Part shown: piece by piece, positions 9,322 through 17,568 of the stretch
How positions within the stretch are numbered: the first letter of the stretch is position 1
How the letters are laid out: every line of letters begins with the position of its first letter
Source of the DNA: Algirhabdus cladophorae
GTDB lineage: Bacteria > Pseudomonadota > Alphaproteobacteria > Rhodobacterales > Rhodobacteraceae
Direction: 5' to 3'
NCBI RefSeq assembly: GCF_044772865.1
Contig: NZ_CP173029.1
Span: 3,472,001-3,536,000, forward strand
Length of the DNA stretch: 64,000 nucleotides
Made by a program: the position numbers and the translations under genes
The notes under the pieces: generated by a model
What the model was told of the DNA's origin: nothing
The model's input: only the letters and a program-made list of their open reading frames with translations
The model's database searches: none

Positions 9322-10010
9322 GTCAGCTTTTTCCAGATAGCACCGTCGCCCAACGCCTCTACAAACATGGCATGGGCGGCGGTTTCTTTTTCAGTCAAAC
9401 GCGGCGGTAACGCCTCGGGTCTGGGTCTGGGACGCCATGTATCCGTTTGCTGCGTACCTGTGGTCTGTGTTGCTTGTTGACCGAGACCAAAGTCAGGCTG
9501 ACGCCCGCCAATAAGTTCTAAGTAGACCTCTGCAAGGATCTCGGAATCCAAAAGGGCGCCGTGAAGAACACGGTTCGAGTTATCGATACCAAATCGACGA
9601 CAAAGCGCATCAAGGGACGCTGGCGAGCCCGGAAATTTCCGACGCGCAATCGCCAAAGTGTCCAAGGCCTGATCCATCGGTAGTAGCTTGCGGTTCAACC
9701 AGCCTAGTTCTGCATTCAGGAACTTCATGTCAAAACTGGCATTGTGAATGATCATTTTGTCATCTTGGACAAAATCAACAAAGGCCTGTGCGATATCCGC
9801 AAAGACCGGCTTGTCAGCCAAAAATTCATTGGATAACCCATGCACCTCAAACGCGGCATTCGGCATGTCACGCTGTGGGTTTATGTATTGATGGTAGGTC
9901 TTGCCCGTTGGTACATGGTTCCACAGTTCAACCGCGCCAATTTCAACAATGCGGTCGCCTTCATTAGGTTCGAATCCCGTTGTTTCTGTATCAAGAACAA
10001 GTTCACGCAT
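9318..10010 (-). CDS. dnaQ: DNA polymerase III epsilon subunit (3'-5' proofreading exonuclease)
   Basis: DnaQ supplies proofreading for the replicative polymerase. The 230-residue protein begins with MRELVLDTETTG, the ExoI motif with its DxE metal ligands; ExoII is HNASFDMKFL near residue 94; ExoIII is HGALLDSEILAEVY with catalytic His and Asp near residues 153-158. The C-terminal 50 residues (glutamine/threonine-rich, then a short helix) match the tail that binds the alpha subunit. It is the last gene of the maf-aroE-coaE-dnaQ operon and overlaps coaE by 8 bp. Confidence 0.95.
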   Translation of the reverse strand: MRELVLDTETTGFEPNEGDRIVEIGAVELWNHVPTGKTYHQYINPQRDMPNAAFEVHGLSNEFLADKPVFADIAQAFVDFVQDDKMIIHNASFDMKFLNAELGWLNRKLLPMDQALDTLAIARRKFPGSPASLDALCRRFGIDNSNRVLHGALLDSEILAEVYLELIGGRQPDFGLGQQATQTTGTQQTDTWRPRPRPEALPPRLTEKETAAHAMFVEALGDGAIWKKLT

Positions 10011-10593
10011 GCTGGTTGGCCCTTATATCTTGTAGAATTTTGGTAACCTGCCGGTACGCCGAGGACAGGGTGTCTGTGATGACAACATAATCAGCACGGC
10101 TACGTTTTTCCGCGTCACTCATTTGTTTTGACAGGATCAGATCAAATTCGGTCTCGGTCATCGTCGCACGGGCCATCACACGCCGCCGTTGGGTGGGCGC
10201 ATCAATGCTAACGCAAATCGTCGCATCAACTGATGCGTCAAGTCCGGTTTCAAAAAGCAAAGGAACATCCAAAACGATCACTTCCGCTTGGACCCGTGCA
10301 AGAAATTCCTGCCGGTGTTTGGCAACTAACGGATGCACGATATGTTCCAGCTGAGTTAGAAATTCAGGGTCTTCTGCGATTCTTGCCTTTAGGGCAGTCT
10401 TTGAGACCGCCCCGCTGCCAATCAATTCGGGATCCAGCAAAGCCAAGGGTGCAACAGCCTCACCATTGGGACCATAAATATCGTCGACAGCTGCATCTGC
10501 GTCCCACACAGGGATCCCTTCATCGCGAAAGATCTGGGCCGTTGTCGACTTTCCCATGCCGATCGACCCCGTGAGACCAATGACAAAGCTCAT
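10003..10593 (-). CDS. coaE: Dephospho-CoA kinase
   Basis: CoaE phosphorylates the 3' hydroxyl of dephospho-CoA, the last step of coenzyme A synthesis. The 196-residue P-loop protein starts MSFVIGLTGSIGMGKSTT, where GSIGMGKS is the Walker A motif, followed by DADAAVDDIYGP for substrate binding and IVLDVPLLFETGLD. I chose ATG 10593, which overlaps the aroE stop by four bases; the longer frame adds residues encoded within aroE. Length is standard. Confidence 0.96.
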   Translation of the reverse strand: MSFVIGLTGSIGMGKSTTAQIFRDEGIPVWDADAAVDDIYGPNGEAVAPLALLDPELIGSGAVSKTALKARIAEDPEFLTQLEHIVHPLVAKHRQEFLARVQAEVIVLDVPLLFETGLDASVDATICVSIDAPTQRRRVMARATMTETEFDLILSKQMSDAEKRSRADYVVITDTLSSAYRQVTKILQDIRANQHA

Positions 10594-11420
10594 GCCAATA
10601 TGACCTGTCGAACGTCCTCGGTAACCTCTGGACGGTGTCCAAACCACCGCTCAAACCCTGGCACAGCCTGATGCAATAACATACCCACGCCGTCCACTGT
10701 TGGACATCCTACTTGGCGTGCAGTTTTCAAAAGATCAGTTTCTAACGGCGTATAAACGATATCAGTGACCAACGTTCCCGGACGCAATCCATCCAAAGGC
10801 ACGCGTAAGGGGGTTTTGCCCTTCATCCCAAGGGAGGTCGTATTCACCACAACATTCGATTGTTCCAAAAAGTTCCCAACAGTGACCCATTCAACAACTT
10901 CAATGCGCGCCCCAAAAACAGTGCGAAGTGTTTCGGCCCGGTGACGCGTTCGGTTGGATAGAAAGATCTTTGGAACACCCATTTCTAGCAAGGCCGCAAT
11001 TACTGCGCGACTTGCACCACCTGCGCCTAAAACAACTGCTGGACCGGCAGTGAAATCAAAATCTGGCGCCCCTTGGACCAAGTTTTGAGTGAACCCGTAC
11101 CCGTCGGTGTTATCTGCATGGATTTTTCCATCTGTGCGAAAAATTAGTGTATTCGCCGCACCTATAATCGCCGCACGATCCGTCACGATATCCGCAATCT
11201 CTAGAGCGAGTTCTTTATGAGGAACGGTGACATTAACGCCCACAAACCCAAGTTCGGGCAACGTTCGCAAGGTCTGTTCCAAACGCGCCTTTTCAACATT
11301 AATCGGTATATAGTGGCCCAACAGCCCATATTCCCGCATCCAATACTGAAACAACCGAGGGGATTTGCTGACCTCGGTTGAGGTGCCTAGAACAGCTGCC
11401 AAAGGTATCGAAGCATTCAT
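10590..11420 (-). CDS. aroE: Shikimate dehydrogenase
   Basis: AroE reduces 3-dehydroshikimate with NADPH in aromatic amino-acid synthesis. The 276-residue product shows the substrate-binding VLGTSTEVSKSPRLFQYW at the N-terminus, catalytic Lys in NVTVPHKELAL near residue 67, the NADP-binding loop VLGAGGASRAVIAAL near 130, and SNRTRHRAE for the 2'-phosphate. The ATG is in a TAATG junction with the maf stop, so the genes are coupled. Upstream in-frame codons lie inside maf and were not used. Confidence 0.96.
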   Translation of the reverse strand: MNASIPLAAVLGTSTEVSKSPRLFQYWMREYGLLGHYIPINVEKARLEQTLRTLPELGFVGVNVTVPHKELALEIADIVTDRAAIIGAANTLIFRTDGKIHADNTDGYGFTQNLVQGAPDFDFTAGPAVVLGAGGASRAVIAALLEMGVPKIFLSNRTRHRAETLRTVFGARIEVVEWVTVGNFLEQSNVVVNTTSLGMKGKTPLRVPLDGLRPGTLVTDIVYTPLETDLLKTARQVGCPTVDGVGMLLHQAVPGFERWFGHRPEVTEDVRQVILA

Positions 11421-12022
11421 TAGGTATTCATCCATCCAGTTGTTCTCAGATACCCTAGAAGATCCAAAAGGGGCAGTCCCATTATTGTAAAGTGATCCCC
11501 TTTAATCTGAGAAAACAGTTGAACACCCTGATTTTCAATTTGGTAACATCCAACGCAGTACTGAATTTCGGACCAGTTTTCCGCTACATAGTTTTCAACG
11601 AAATCCTCGGAAAGCTGTCGCACGTACATTTGAGCTACATTGGTCTTGCGCCAAATGGGCTTGAGATCGCGATACAAAACTGCCGAAGAATATAATGTAT
11701 GCATTCCACCAGACATCTTTTTCAGTTGATCAATCGCATCCTGAGGCGTTTTAGGTTTAGACAGGAGTTGTCCTTGATGTTCCAAAACCTGATCACAGCC
11801 CAGAACCAAAGCGTCCCCCACATGTTTCTGCGCTGCTTTTTGAGCTTTGAGTTCTGCTAGCGTATCTGCAATATCGCGGGGATGTGCATCTTCGGATTGC
11901 AGAGATGCTTTTATGGACGATTCGTCTATTTTTACGGGGGCTATTTCGAATCTGAGACCCGCATTTTCGAGCATTTTTGCCCGAATTGATGAACCTGAAG
12001 CTAAAACAAGGGGATATGTCAT
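11420..12022 (-). CDS. Maf family nucleotide pyrophosphatase (septum formation inhibitor family)
   Basis: A 200-residue Maf protein. The family hydrolyses non-canonical or methylated nucleoside triphosphates to monophosphates (house-cleaning). Visible family motifs are LASGSSIRAKML at the N-terminus, VKIDESSIKAS, ALVLGCDQVLEHQG with the catalytic Asp near residue 74, and the KxP region LLSKPKTPQDAIDQLKKMSGG. It is the first gene of the leftward maf-aroE-coaE-dnaQ operon and starts at the edge of the putative origin. Which Maf subfamily it belongs to (dTTP/UTP or m7GTP type) I cannot say. Confidence 0.9.
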   Translation of the reverse strand: MTYPLVLASGSSIRAKMLENAGLRFEIAPVKIDESSIKASLQSEDAHPRDIADTLAELKAQKAAQKHVGDALVLGCDQVLEHQGQLLSKPKTPQDAIDQLKKMSGGMHTLYSSAVLYRDLKPIWRKTNVAQMYVRQLSEDFVENYVAENWSEIQYCVGCYQIENQGVQLFSQIKGDHFTIMGLPLLDLLGYLRTTGWMNT

Positions 12023-12266
12023 GGGTAATTTCTGTGGATATCTACGGGATGCGTTAAGTGAGTATGAACAAATTATTACTCTTAAGTTTGGTTAAAGGAG
12101 TTTTCGTTAACTTTAACACTTTTGTAAGATTTTAATCCGGTTGTGGAAAAGGATAAAGGATAACTCTGATGCGCCGGTATTGGGTGTAATTTCGAGAGAG
12201 AGTTATACTTAAATATTTGATTTTAATATCATAATATTTAGTAATTCAGTTTTTGACTTTATTTTG

Positions 12267-12301
12267 CTGGGGATAAAACTGGGGATAAAAAGTAATCCAC
12301 A
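12267..12301. repeat. Tandem 12-bp repeat and adjacent DnaA box in the putative origin
   Basis: CTGGGGATAAAA occurs twice in direct tandem (12267-12278, 12279-12290) and is followed two bases later by TAATCCACA in the opposite orientation. Each repeat contains TGGGGATAA, one base from the DnaA box. The 12-bp period places the two sites about one helical turn apart. This is the densest DnaA-box group in the gap. Confidence 0.75.
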
Positions 12302-12378
12302 GAAATTCTCTGCACTACAAACTCATCAATTCTTTCTTTCTATTTTTATTATTATAATAGCGTTCAGGGGCGGTGCAT

Positions 12379-12407
12379 TTGACAGTTTGTCGAAGGTTGC
12401 CCATAAG
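12379..12407 (+). promoter_or_regulatory. Sigma-70-like promoter of rho
   Basis: A perfect TTGACA at 12379-12384 is followed after 17 bp by CATAAG (12402-12407, four of six bases of TATAAT). It would start transcription near 12414 and give rho a leader of about 65 nt, which includes the small palindrome GTTC-GTCC-GAAC at 12417-12428. It lies at the right border of the putative origin. Confidence 0.6.
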
Positions 12408-12478
12408 AGCGCTACTGTTCGTCCGAACACGTATTTTTCCATTATATAGAAACACCTGCGTCTGCAGTTGGGACACCT

Positions 12479-13750
12479 ATGACTGAAACTCGCCTCAGCC
12501 TTTCCGATCTGAAAGCCAAGAGCCCAAAAGATCTATTATCCGTTGCTGAAGATCTTGAGATTGAAAATGCATCAACGATGCGTAAGGGCGAGATGATGTT
12601 CTCGATCCTTAAGGAGCGCGCAGAGGACGGCTGGGTTATTTCTGGCGATGGTGTACTGGAAGTTTTGCAAGACGGATTTGGATTTCTTAGATCCCCTGAG
12701 GCAAACTATTTGCCGGGCCCAGATGATATTTATGTCTCTCCCGAGATGATCAGAAAGTACTCACTTCGTACTGGAGATACCATTGAGGGGGTTATTCGGG
12801 CCCCAAACGAGTCCGAGCGCTATTTTGGAATGACTGAAGTCGCTCGAATTAACTTTGAGGATCCAGAGCAGGCGCGCCACAAAGTGGCCTTTGATAACCT
12901 GACGCCGCTCTATCCAGAAGAACGTTTGAAAATGGAAGTGGACGATCCAACTGTCAAAGATCGCTCTGCGCGCGTAATTGATTTGGTCGCTCCCATCGGG
13001 AAAGGCCAGCGTTCGCTGATCGTCGCTCCTCCTCGAACTGGTAAGACGGTAATCTTGCAAAACATCGCTAATTCCATCGAGAAAAACCACCCAGAGTGTT
13101 ACCTCATCGTTTTGCTAATTGATGAACGTCCAGAAGAAGTCACTGATATGCAGCGGTCGGTTAAGGGCGAAGTTGTAAGTTCTACCTTTGATGAACCAGC
13201 AACGCGTCACGTTGCCGTCTCTGAGATGGTGATCGAGAAAGCAAAACGTCTGGTAGAACACAAGCGCGATGTGGTTATTTTGCTGGATTCGATTACTCGT
13301 CTTGGTCGTGCGTTTAACACAGTGGTTCCCTCATCTGGTAAGGTGCTGACAGGTGGTGTGGACGCCAACGCATTGCAACGGCCAAAGCGGTTCTTTGGTG
13401 CGGCGCGAAATATAGAAGAAGGTGGATCACTGACGATTATTGCCACTGCATTGATCGACACTGGATCGCGGATGGATGAGGTTATCTTTGAGGAATTCAA
13501 AGGTACGGGTAACTCGGAGATTGTCCTGGACCGGAAAGTTGCGGATAAACGTGTGTTCCCGGCAATGGATATCTTGAAATCCGGTACCCGGAAGGAAGAT
13601 TTGCTGGTTGATAAAATTGATTTGCAAAAAACCTATGTGCTGCGTCGTATTTTGAATCCTATGGGTACAACAGATGCGATTGAGTTTTTGCTTTCAAAAC
13701 TGAAGCAAACCAAATCCAACTCAGAGTTCTTTGATTCAATGAACACCTAA
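12479..13750 (+). CDS. rho: Transcription termination factor Rho
   Basis: Rho is the hexameric RNA helicase that terminates transcription at untranslated C-rich RNA. The 423-residue protein has the N-terminal Rho_N helices (residues 1-45), the OSB cold-shock-like RNA-binding domain with DGFGFLRSP near 65-73 and YVSPEMIRKYSLRTGD, Walker A APPRTGKT at 183-190, Walker B VVILLDSITRLGRA near 265, the Q/R-loop region VVPSSGKVLTGGVD, and the C-terminal LRRILNPMG. The start at 12479 is the only sensible ATG. It heads a rightward block of origin-proximal genes. Confidence 0.98.
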   Translation: MTETRLSLSDLKAKSPKDLLSVAEDLEIENASTMRKGEMMFSILKERAEDGWVISGDGVLEVLQDGFGFLRSPEANYLPGPDDIYVSPEMIRKYSLRTGDTIEGVIRAPNESERYFGMTEVARINFEDPEQARHKVAFDNLTPLYPEERLKMEVDDPTVKDRSARVIDLVAPIGKGQRSLIVAPPRTGKTVILQNIANSIEKNHPECYLIVLLIDERPEEVTDMQRSVKGEVVSSTFDEPATRHVAVSEMVIEKAKRLVEHKRDVVILLDSITRLGRAFNTVVPSSGKVLTGGVDANALQRPKRFFGAARNIEEGGSLTIIATALIDTGSRMDEVIFEEFKGTGNSEIVLDRKVADKRVFPAMDILKSGTRKEDLLVDKIDLQKTYVLRRILNPMGTTDAIEFLLSKLKQTKSNSEFFDSMNT

Positions 13751-13768
13751 AATTGGGATGAGCTTAGC

Positions 13769-15073
13769 ATGCCCGCGGATACGATTTATGCCCTAGCATC
13801 GGCGCGCGGTAAGGCAGGTGTTTCCATTATTCGGGTATCTGGCCCGAAGGCGTTGGATGCTGCGAAGCAGTTCACGGTGTTGAAGGAAATCCCGGATAGG
13901 CCAAGCCTGCAAAGATTAGTTTCCACGGATGGCAATACTATTGATCAGGCGCTTGTTCTTGGGTTTTCTGAAGGCGCTAGTTTCACTGGTGAACCTACAA
14001 TAGAGTTTCAAACCCATGGCTCGCCAGCTGTCGTAGCTAAAGTCCTAAGTGAGTTATCCGTAATCGACGGGTTGCGTCCTGCACAGGCTGGTGAATTTAC
14101 CCGTAGAGCGATGGAAAATGGCCAGCTAGATTTAGCTCAGGTCGAAGGGCTTGCCGATCTGATAGAGGCTGAAACAGACGCTCAGCGACGGCAGGCTATG
14201 CAGGTGTTCGAAGGTCATCTTGGAGGTTTGGCACAGGAGTGGCGGCGGGATTTGGTCCGGGCCATGGCGCTATTGCAGGCCACGATTGATTTCGCTGACG
14301 AAGATGTGCCCGAGGATGTTGTGCCTGAGGTGACGGATTTGGTAGCGGGTGTGCAAAGCAGCCTTAAAGAGCAGGCTGAGGGGTATCATTTTGCGGAACG
14401 TGTCAGGGATGGCTTTACAGTTGCTATTATAGGCCCTCCGAATGTAGGAAAATCCACTCTTATCAATAGGTTAGCGGGTCGTGATATCGCGATTACGTCG
14501 GACATTGCGGGCACGACGCGGGATACGCTAGAAAGTTATATAGATATCAATGGCTTAGCGGTGACTTTTGTTGATACAGCTGGCTTGCGAGAAGGTGCTG
14601 ATATGTTGGAAACCATAGGGATTGAACGGGCAACTCGGGTGGCTCAGACTGCAGACATCCGACTATTCTTGGGTGTAACTGATTCAGATTTTTCGGTGGA
14701 TGTTAACCAGCAGGCCTCAGATATTGCTGTTTGGACCAAATCTGATGTTCAGGGCGCTAGATCTGGTGTGTTGTCTATTTCTGCAAAAACCGGTGAGGGT
14801 GTGGAAGATCTGAAGTTAGCGATAGCGGATAAGTTGGAAACGATGGCGTCCAGCGCGAGCTCACTGATCCGGTCCCGCCATCTTGAGGCGGTGAACAGGG
14901 CGCTGATCGAGCTTGAAAGAATAGATATCAAAGAAGACATTGATGTGATGCCAACAGACTTATATGCAGAGTTCTTGAGACGCGCGTCGGATCAATTGGG
15001 AACAATTGTGGGTGACATTGGCGTTGAAGATGTTTTGGACGAGGTCTTTGCCTCATTTTGCCTTGGTAAATAG
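13769..15073 (+). CDS. mnmE: tRNA uridine-5-carboxymethylaminomethyl synthesis GTPase MnmE
   Basis: MnmE works with MnmG to modify the wobble uridine of certain tRNAs (5-carboxymethylaminomethyluridine). The 434-residue product has the N-terminal tetrahydrofolate-binding domain beginning DTIYALASARGKAGVSIIR, a central helical domain, an inserted GTPase domain with G1 IGPPNVGKSTL near residue 220, G2/G3 TSDIAGTTRDTL and VDTAGLRE, and the invariant C-terminal CLGK, whose Cys is essential. It lies 18 bp after rho and 3 bp before mnmG. Confidence 0.97.
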   Translation: MPADTIYALASARGKAGVSIIRVSGPKALDAAKQFTVLKEIPDRPSLQRLVSTDGNTIDQALVLGFSEGASFTGEPTIEFQTHGSPAVVAKVLSELSVIDGLRPAQAGEFTRRAMENGQLDLAQVEGLADLIEAETDAQRRQAMQVFEGHLGGLAQEWRRDLVRAMALLQATIDFADEDVPEDVVPEVTDLVAGVQSSLKEQAEGYHFAERVRDGFTVAIIGPPNVGKSTLINRLAGRDIAITSDIAGTTRDTLESYIDINGLAVTFVDTAGLREGADMLETIGIERATRVAQTADIRLFLGVTDSDFSVDVNQQASDIAVWTKSDVQGARSGVLSISAKTGEGVEDLKLAIADKLETMASSASSLIRSRHLEAVNRALIELERIDIKEDIDVMPTDLYAEFLRRASDQLGTIVGDIGVEDVLDEVFASFCLGK

Positions 15074-15076
15074 GGA

Positions 15077-16948
15077 GTGTTTCACGTGAAACATTTTGGT
15101 GTTGTTGTTGTTGGTGGAGGTCATGCTGGTTTGGAGGCTGCAGCTGCGTCAGCCCGCAAAGGCGCCGCCACCTGTTTGATCACAATGTCTGAGGCGGACA
15201 TTGGTGTTATGTCCTGCAATCCTGCAATCGGTGGTCTGGGAAAGGGGCATTTGGTTCGGGAAATTGATGCATTAGATGGTGTTATGGGCCGATTGGCAGA
15301 TGCAGCAGGCATACAATTTCGACTGCTCAATCGTCGCAAAGGCCCGGCCGTTCAAGGACCGAGAACGCAGGCCGACAGGCACCTATATAGAAAACACGCA
15401 GTCGTTGAAGCCCAAAACACCCAGAACCTATCCATTCTTTTTGCAGAAGTTGCTGGGCTGAAATTCAAAGGCGATCGGGTTTCTGGGGTTATTCTGGCTG
15501 ATGGTCGTGAGGTTGAGGCCGATGCAACAGTCGTTACGACTGGGACTTTTCTGAACGGTGTGATTTTCGTCGGCGAAGAACGCAAAGACGCTGGTCGAAT
15601 GGGTGATAAGCCAAGCCAAATGTTAGCTCAGCAATTTAAGGCGATGGATCTTCCATTGGGTCGTCTAAAGACTGGAACTCCTCCACGATTGTCTGCCAGT
15701 TCTATTAATTGGGCTAATTTGGAGCAACAGCCGGGGGACGATGATCCGGCGCTCTTTTCTTTTCTAAGTAAAGCACCTCAAGCCCGCCAAATTTCTTGCG
15801 CGATCACGCATACGAATGAGGCAACACATAAAGTCATCCGCGATAATTTGCATCGCTCGGCTATGTATGGCGGTCATATCGATGGTGTTGGCCCGCGGTA
15901 CTGCCCATCGATTGAGGATAAAGTCGTTAGGTTTGCAGAAAAGACGTCGCATCAGATCTTTCTTGAGCCTGAAAGCCTGACATCGGATGTTATTTACCCT
16001 AATGGCATATCCACATCTTTGCCGGAAGATGTCCAAATCGAGTATGTGCGGTCAATAGTCGGGTTGGAGAAGGCGGAAATTCTCCAACTGGGATATGCGG
16101 TTGAATATGATTACGTTGATCCGCGATCTTTAAATGGCAAATTGGAAGTGAAGTCGGTTCCAGGCTTGTACCTTGCTGGTCAAATCAATGGCACCACTGG
16201 TTATGAAGAGGCTGCTGCTCAGGGTTTGGTGGCTGGCGCAAATGCTGCAGCAGCTAGTTTGGGGCAAGACGAGGTTCGTTTTAGTAGAACGACGTCGTAT
16301 ATCGGTGTTTTGATTGATGATCTTATCAGTCGTGGTGTAACTGAGCCTTACCGGATGTTTACCTCGCGCGCTGAATACAGACTGTCATTGCGTGCCGATA
16401 ATGCGGACCAAAGACTGACTGGGTTTGGCTATCAGCACGGTTTGGTCTCCGCAAATCGAATGCAAGTTTATAGTTCAAAGGCCAAAGACCTAGATTTAGT
16501 TCAGCGGCATCTATCAGAAATTGTTACAACACCAACTCAACTCCAGAAACTTGGGTTAAATGTAAAGTTAGACGGAGTTAAGCGGTCAGCGTTGGATGTT
16601 TTGAGCTTTCCCAAGATGGACTTGGCAGTATTTGCCGGACTTTTCCCCACCGCCGCCAAGCTGCCACAGGACGCACTTTCTCAGGTGGCGCGCGACGCAA
16701 TCTATGTGAATTACTTGGAGCGTCAAAACGAGGATGCCGAGCGTTTACGGAAAGAAGAGGGCACCATAATTCCGCTAGATTTTGAATATTCTCAAATCCA
16801 AGGTCTTTCAAATGAATTGATGAGTAAACTACAGCAATTCAAGCCAGAGAACTTGGCCCAGCTTTCAAAGATAGATGGAATGACCCCTTCCGCGGTGCTT
16901 CTGGTTCTTGCTAATGTGAAGGCCTTCAATTCAAGGCGTTCGGCATAA
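15077..16948 (+). CDS. mnmG: tRNA uridine-5-carboxymethylaminomethyl synthesis enzyme MnmG (GidA)
   Basis: MnmG is the FAD-dependent partner of MnmE. The 623-residue protein has the FAD dinucleotide fold VVVGGGHAGLEAAAASARKG near residue 10, the signature CNPAIGGLGKGHLVREIDALDG, GRLKTGTPPRL, the second family signature GQINGTTGYEEAAAQGLVAG near 370, and a helical C-terminal domain. The start is a GTG: the first codons GTG TTT CAC GTG AAA CAT form a perfect parS palindrome, so the N-terminus MFHVKHF is partly dictated by that DNA site. A TAATG junction couples it to rsmG. Confidence 0.97.
   Translation: MFHVKHFGVVVVGGGHAGLEAAAASARKGAATCLITMSEADIGVMSCNPAIGGLGKGHLVREIDALDGVMGRLADAAGIQFRLLNRRKGPAVQGPRTQADRHLYRKHAVVEAQNTQNLSILFAEVAGLKFKGDRVSGVILADGREVEADATVVTTGTFLNGVIFVGEERKDAGRMGDKPSQMLAQQFKAMDLPLGRLKTGTPPRLSASSINWANLEQQPGDDDPALFSFLSKAPQARQISCAITHTNEATHKVIRDNLHRSAMYGGHIDGVGPRYCPSIEDKVVRFAEKTSHQIFLEPESLTSDVIYPNGISTSLPEDVQIEYVRSIVGLEKAEILQLGYAVEYDYVDPRSLNGKLEVKSVPGLYLAGQINGTTGYEEAAAQGLVAGANAAAASLGQDEVRFSRTTSYIGVLIDDLISRGVTEPYRMFTSRAEYRLSLRADNADQRLTGFGYQHGLVSANRMQVYSSKAKDLDLVQRHLSEIVTTPTQLQKLGLNVKLDGVKRSALDVLSFPKMDLAVFAGLFPTAAKLPQDALSQVARDAIYVNYLERQNEDAERLRKEEGTIIPLDFEYSQIQGLSNELMSKLQQFKPENLAQLSKIDGMTPSAVLLVLANVKAFNSRRSA
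15078..15093. promoter_or_regulatory. parS centromere site 1, inside the start of mnmG
   Basis: TGTTTCACGTGAAACA is an exact 16-bp palindrome identical to the canonical chromosomal parS bound by ParB. It overlaps the GTG start codon of mnmG and codons 2-6. parA and parB lie 2.5-3.3 kb downstream. Confidence 0.95.
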
Positions 16949-17568
16949 TGGATCAGCAGACACCCGACTGGGTCAATGTTTCACGTGAAACATTGGATGA
17001 TCTGCAAGCTTTCCATGATCTTGTGCTGAAATGGACGCCGCGCATAAACCTAGTATCGGCAAAAGCACAGAAAGATCTATGGTCACGCCATATATGGGAT
17101 TCATGGCAGATTCTTGAACATATTCAGGTGGATAGAGTTAAGCATTGGGTTGATATCGGCTCAGGGGGAGGTTTCCCTGGTATCGTTTGTGCGATTGCCC
17201 TTAAGTCTACAAATTTTACTGGAGACTTCAGCCTAATCGAAAGTGACGCCCGTAAATCCCAATTTCTTAGAACGTGCTCACGAGAAATCGGATTAAACGT
17301 TGAAGTCATAAACAAAAGAATAGAGGTAGCCGATATAATCGGATGTGATCTGGTAACGGCCCGTGCATTAGCGCCACTGACTCAATTACTGGAAATGTCG
17401 GACCCATTACTTGACGATAGCGGTGCTTTAATCGCCATGAAGGGCGCAAACTACCAAATAGAAATAGAGGATGCTCGGCAAAAATGGAGGTTTGATTGCG
17501 TCTCTCATGCAAGTAAAACAGATCCAGATGCAGCAATTTTAAAGATCGGATCAATCTCATATGCCTAA
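16948..17568 (+). CDS. rsmG: 16S rRNA (guanine-527-N7)-methyltransferase RsmG (GidB)
   Basis: RsmG methylates N7 of G527 in the 530 loop of 16S rRNA, using S-adenosylmethionine; loss gives low-level streptomycin resistance in other bacteria. The 206-residue protein has VSRETLDDLQAFHDLVLKW near the start, NLVSAKAQKDLWSRHIWDS, and the SAM-binding VDIGSGGGFPGIVCAI near residue 68. The codons for NVSRETL contain a second parS. It begins in the mnmG stop (TAATG) and overlaps parA by 8 bp. The C-terminal third is lysine/isoleucine-rich compared with neighbours but in frame. Confidence 0.95.
   Translation: MDQQTPDWVNVSRETLDDLQAFHDLVLKWTPRINLVSAKAQKDLWSRHIWDSWQILEHIQVDRVKHWVDIGSGGGFPGIVCAIALKSTNFTGDFSLIESDARKSQFLRTCSREIGLNVEVINKRIEVADIIGCDLVTARALAPLTQLLEMSDPLLDDSGALIAMKGANYQIEIEDARQKWRFDCVSHASKTDPDAAILKIGSISYA
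16977..16992. promoter_or_regulatory. parS centromere site 2, inside rsmG
   Basis: TGTTTCACGTGAAACA, again a perfect match to parS, lies in codons 10-15 of rsmG. The palindrome extends to 20 bp (AATGTTTCACGTGAAACATT, 16975-16994). It is 1.9 kb from site 1. Confidence 0.95.

Larger units (their letters stand above)
12023..12478. other. Putative chromosomal replication origin (oriC) between divergent maf and rho
   Basis: This is a 456-bp, strongly AT-rich gap between divergently transcribed operons. It contains several near-consensus DnaA boxes (consensus TTATCCACA or its complement TGTGGATAA), each with one mismatch: TGTGGATAT 12033-12041, TGTGGAAAA 12142-12150, TGGGGATAA 12268-12276 and 12280-12288, and TAATCCACA 12293-12301. 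AT-only stretches at 12211-12240 and 12342-12360 could be the unwinding element. An inverted repeat GTTAA-CT-TTAAC lies at 12106-12117. The gap is about 3-7 kb from two parS sites and parAB, as expected near an origin. No gene is seen inside it. Confidence 0.72.
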
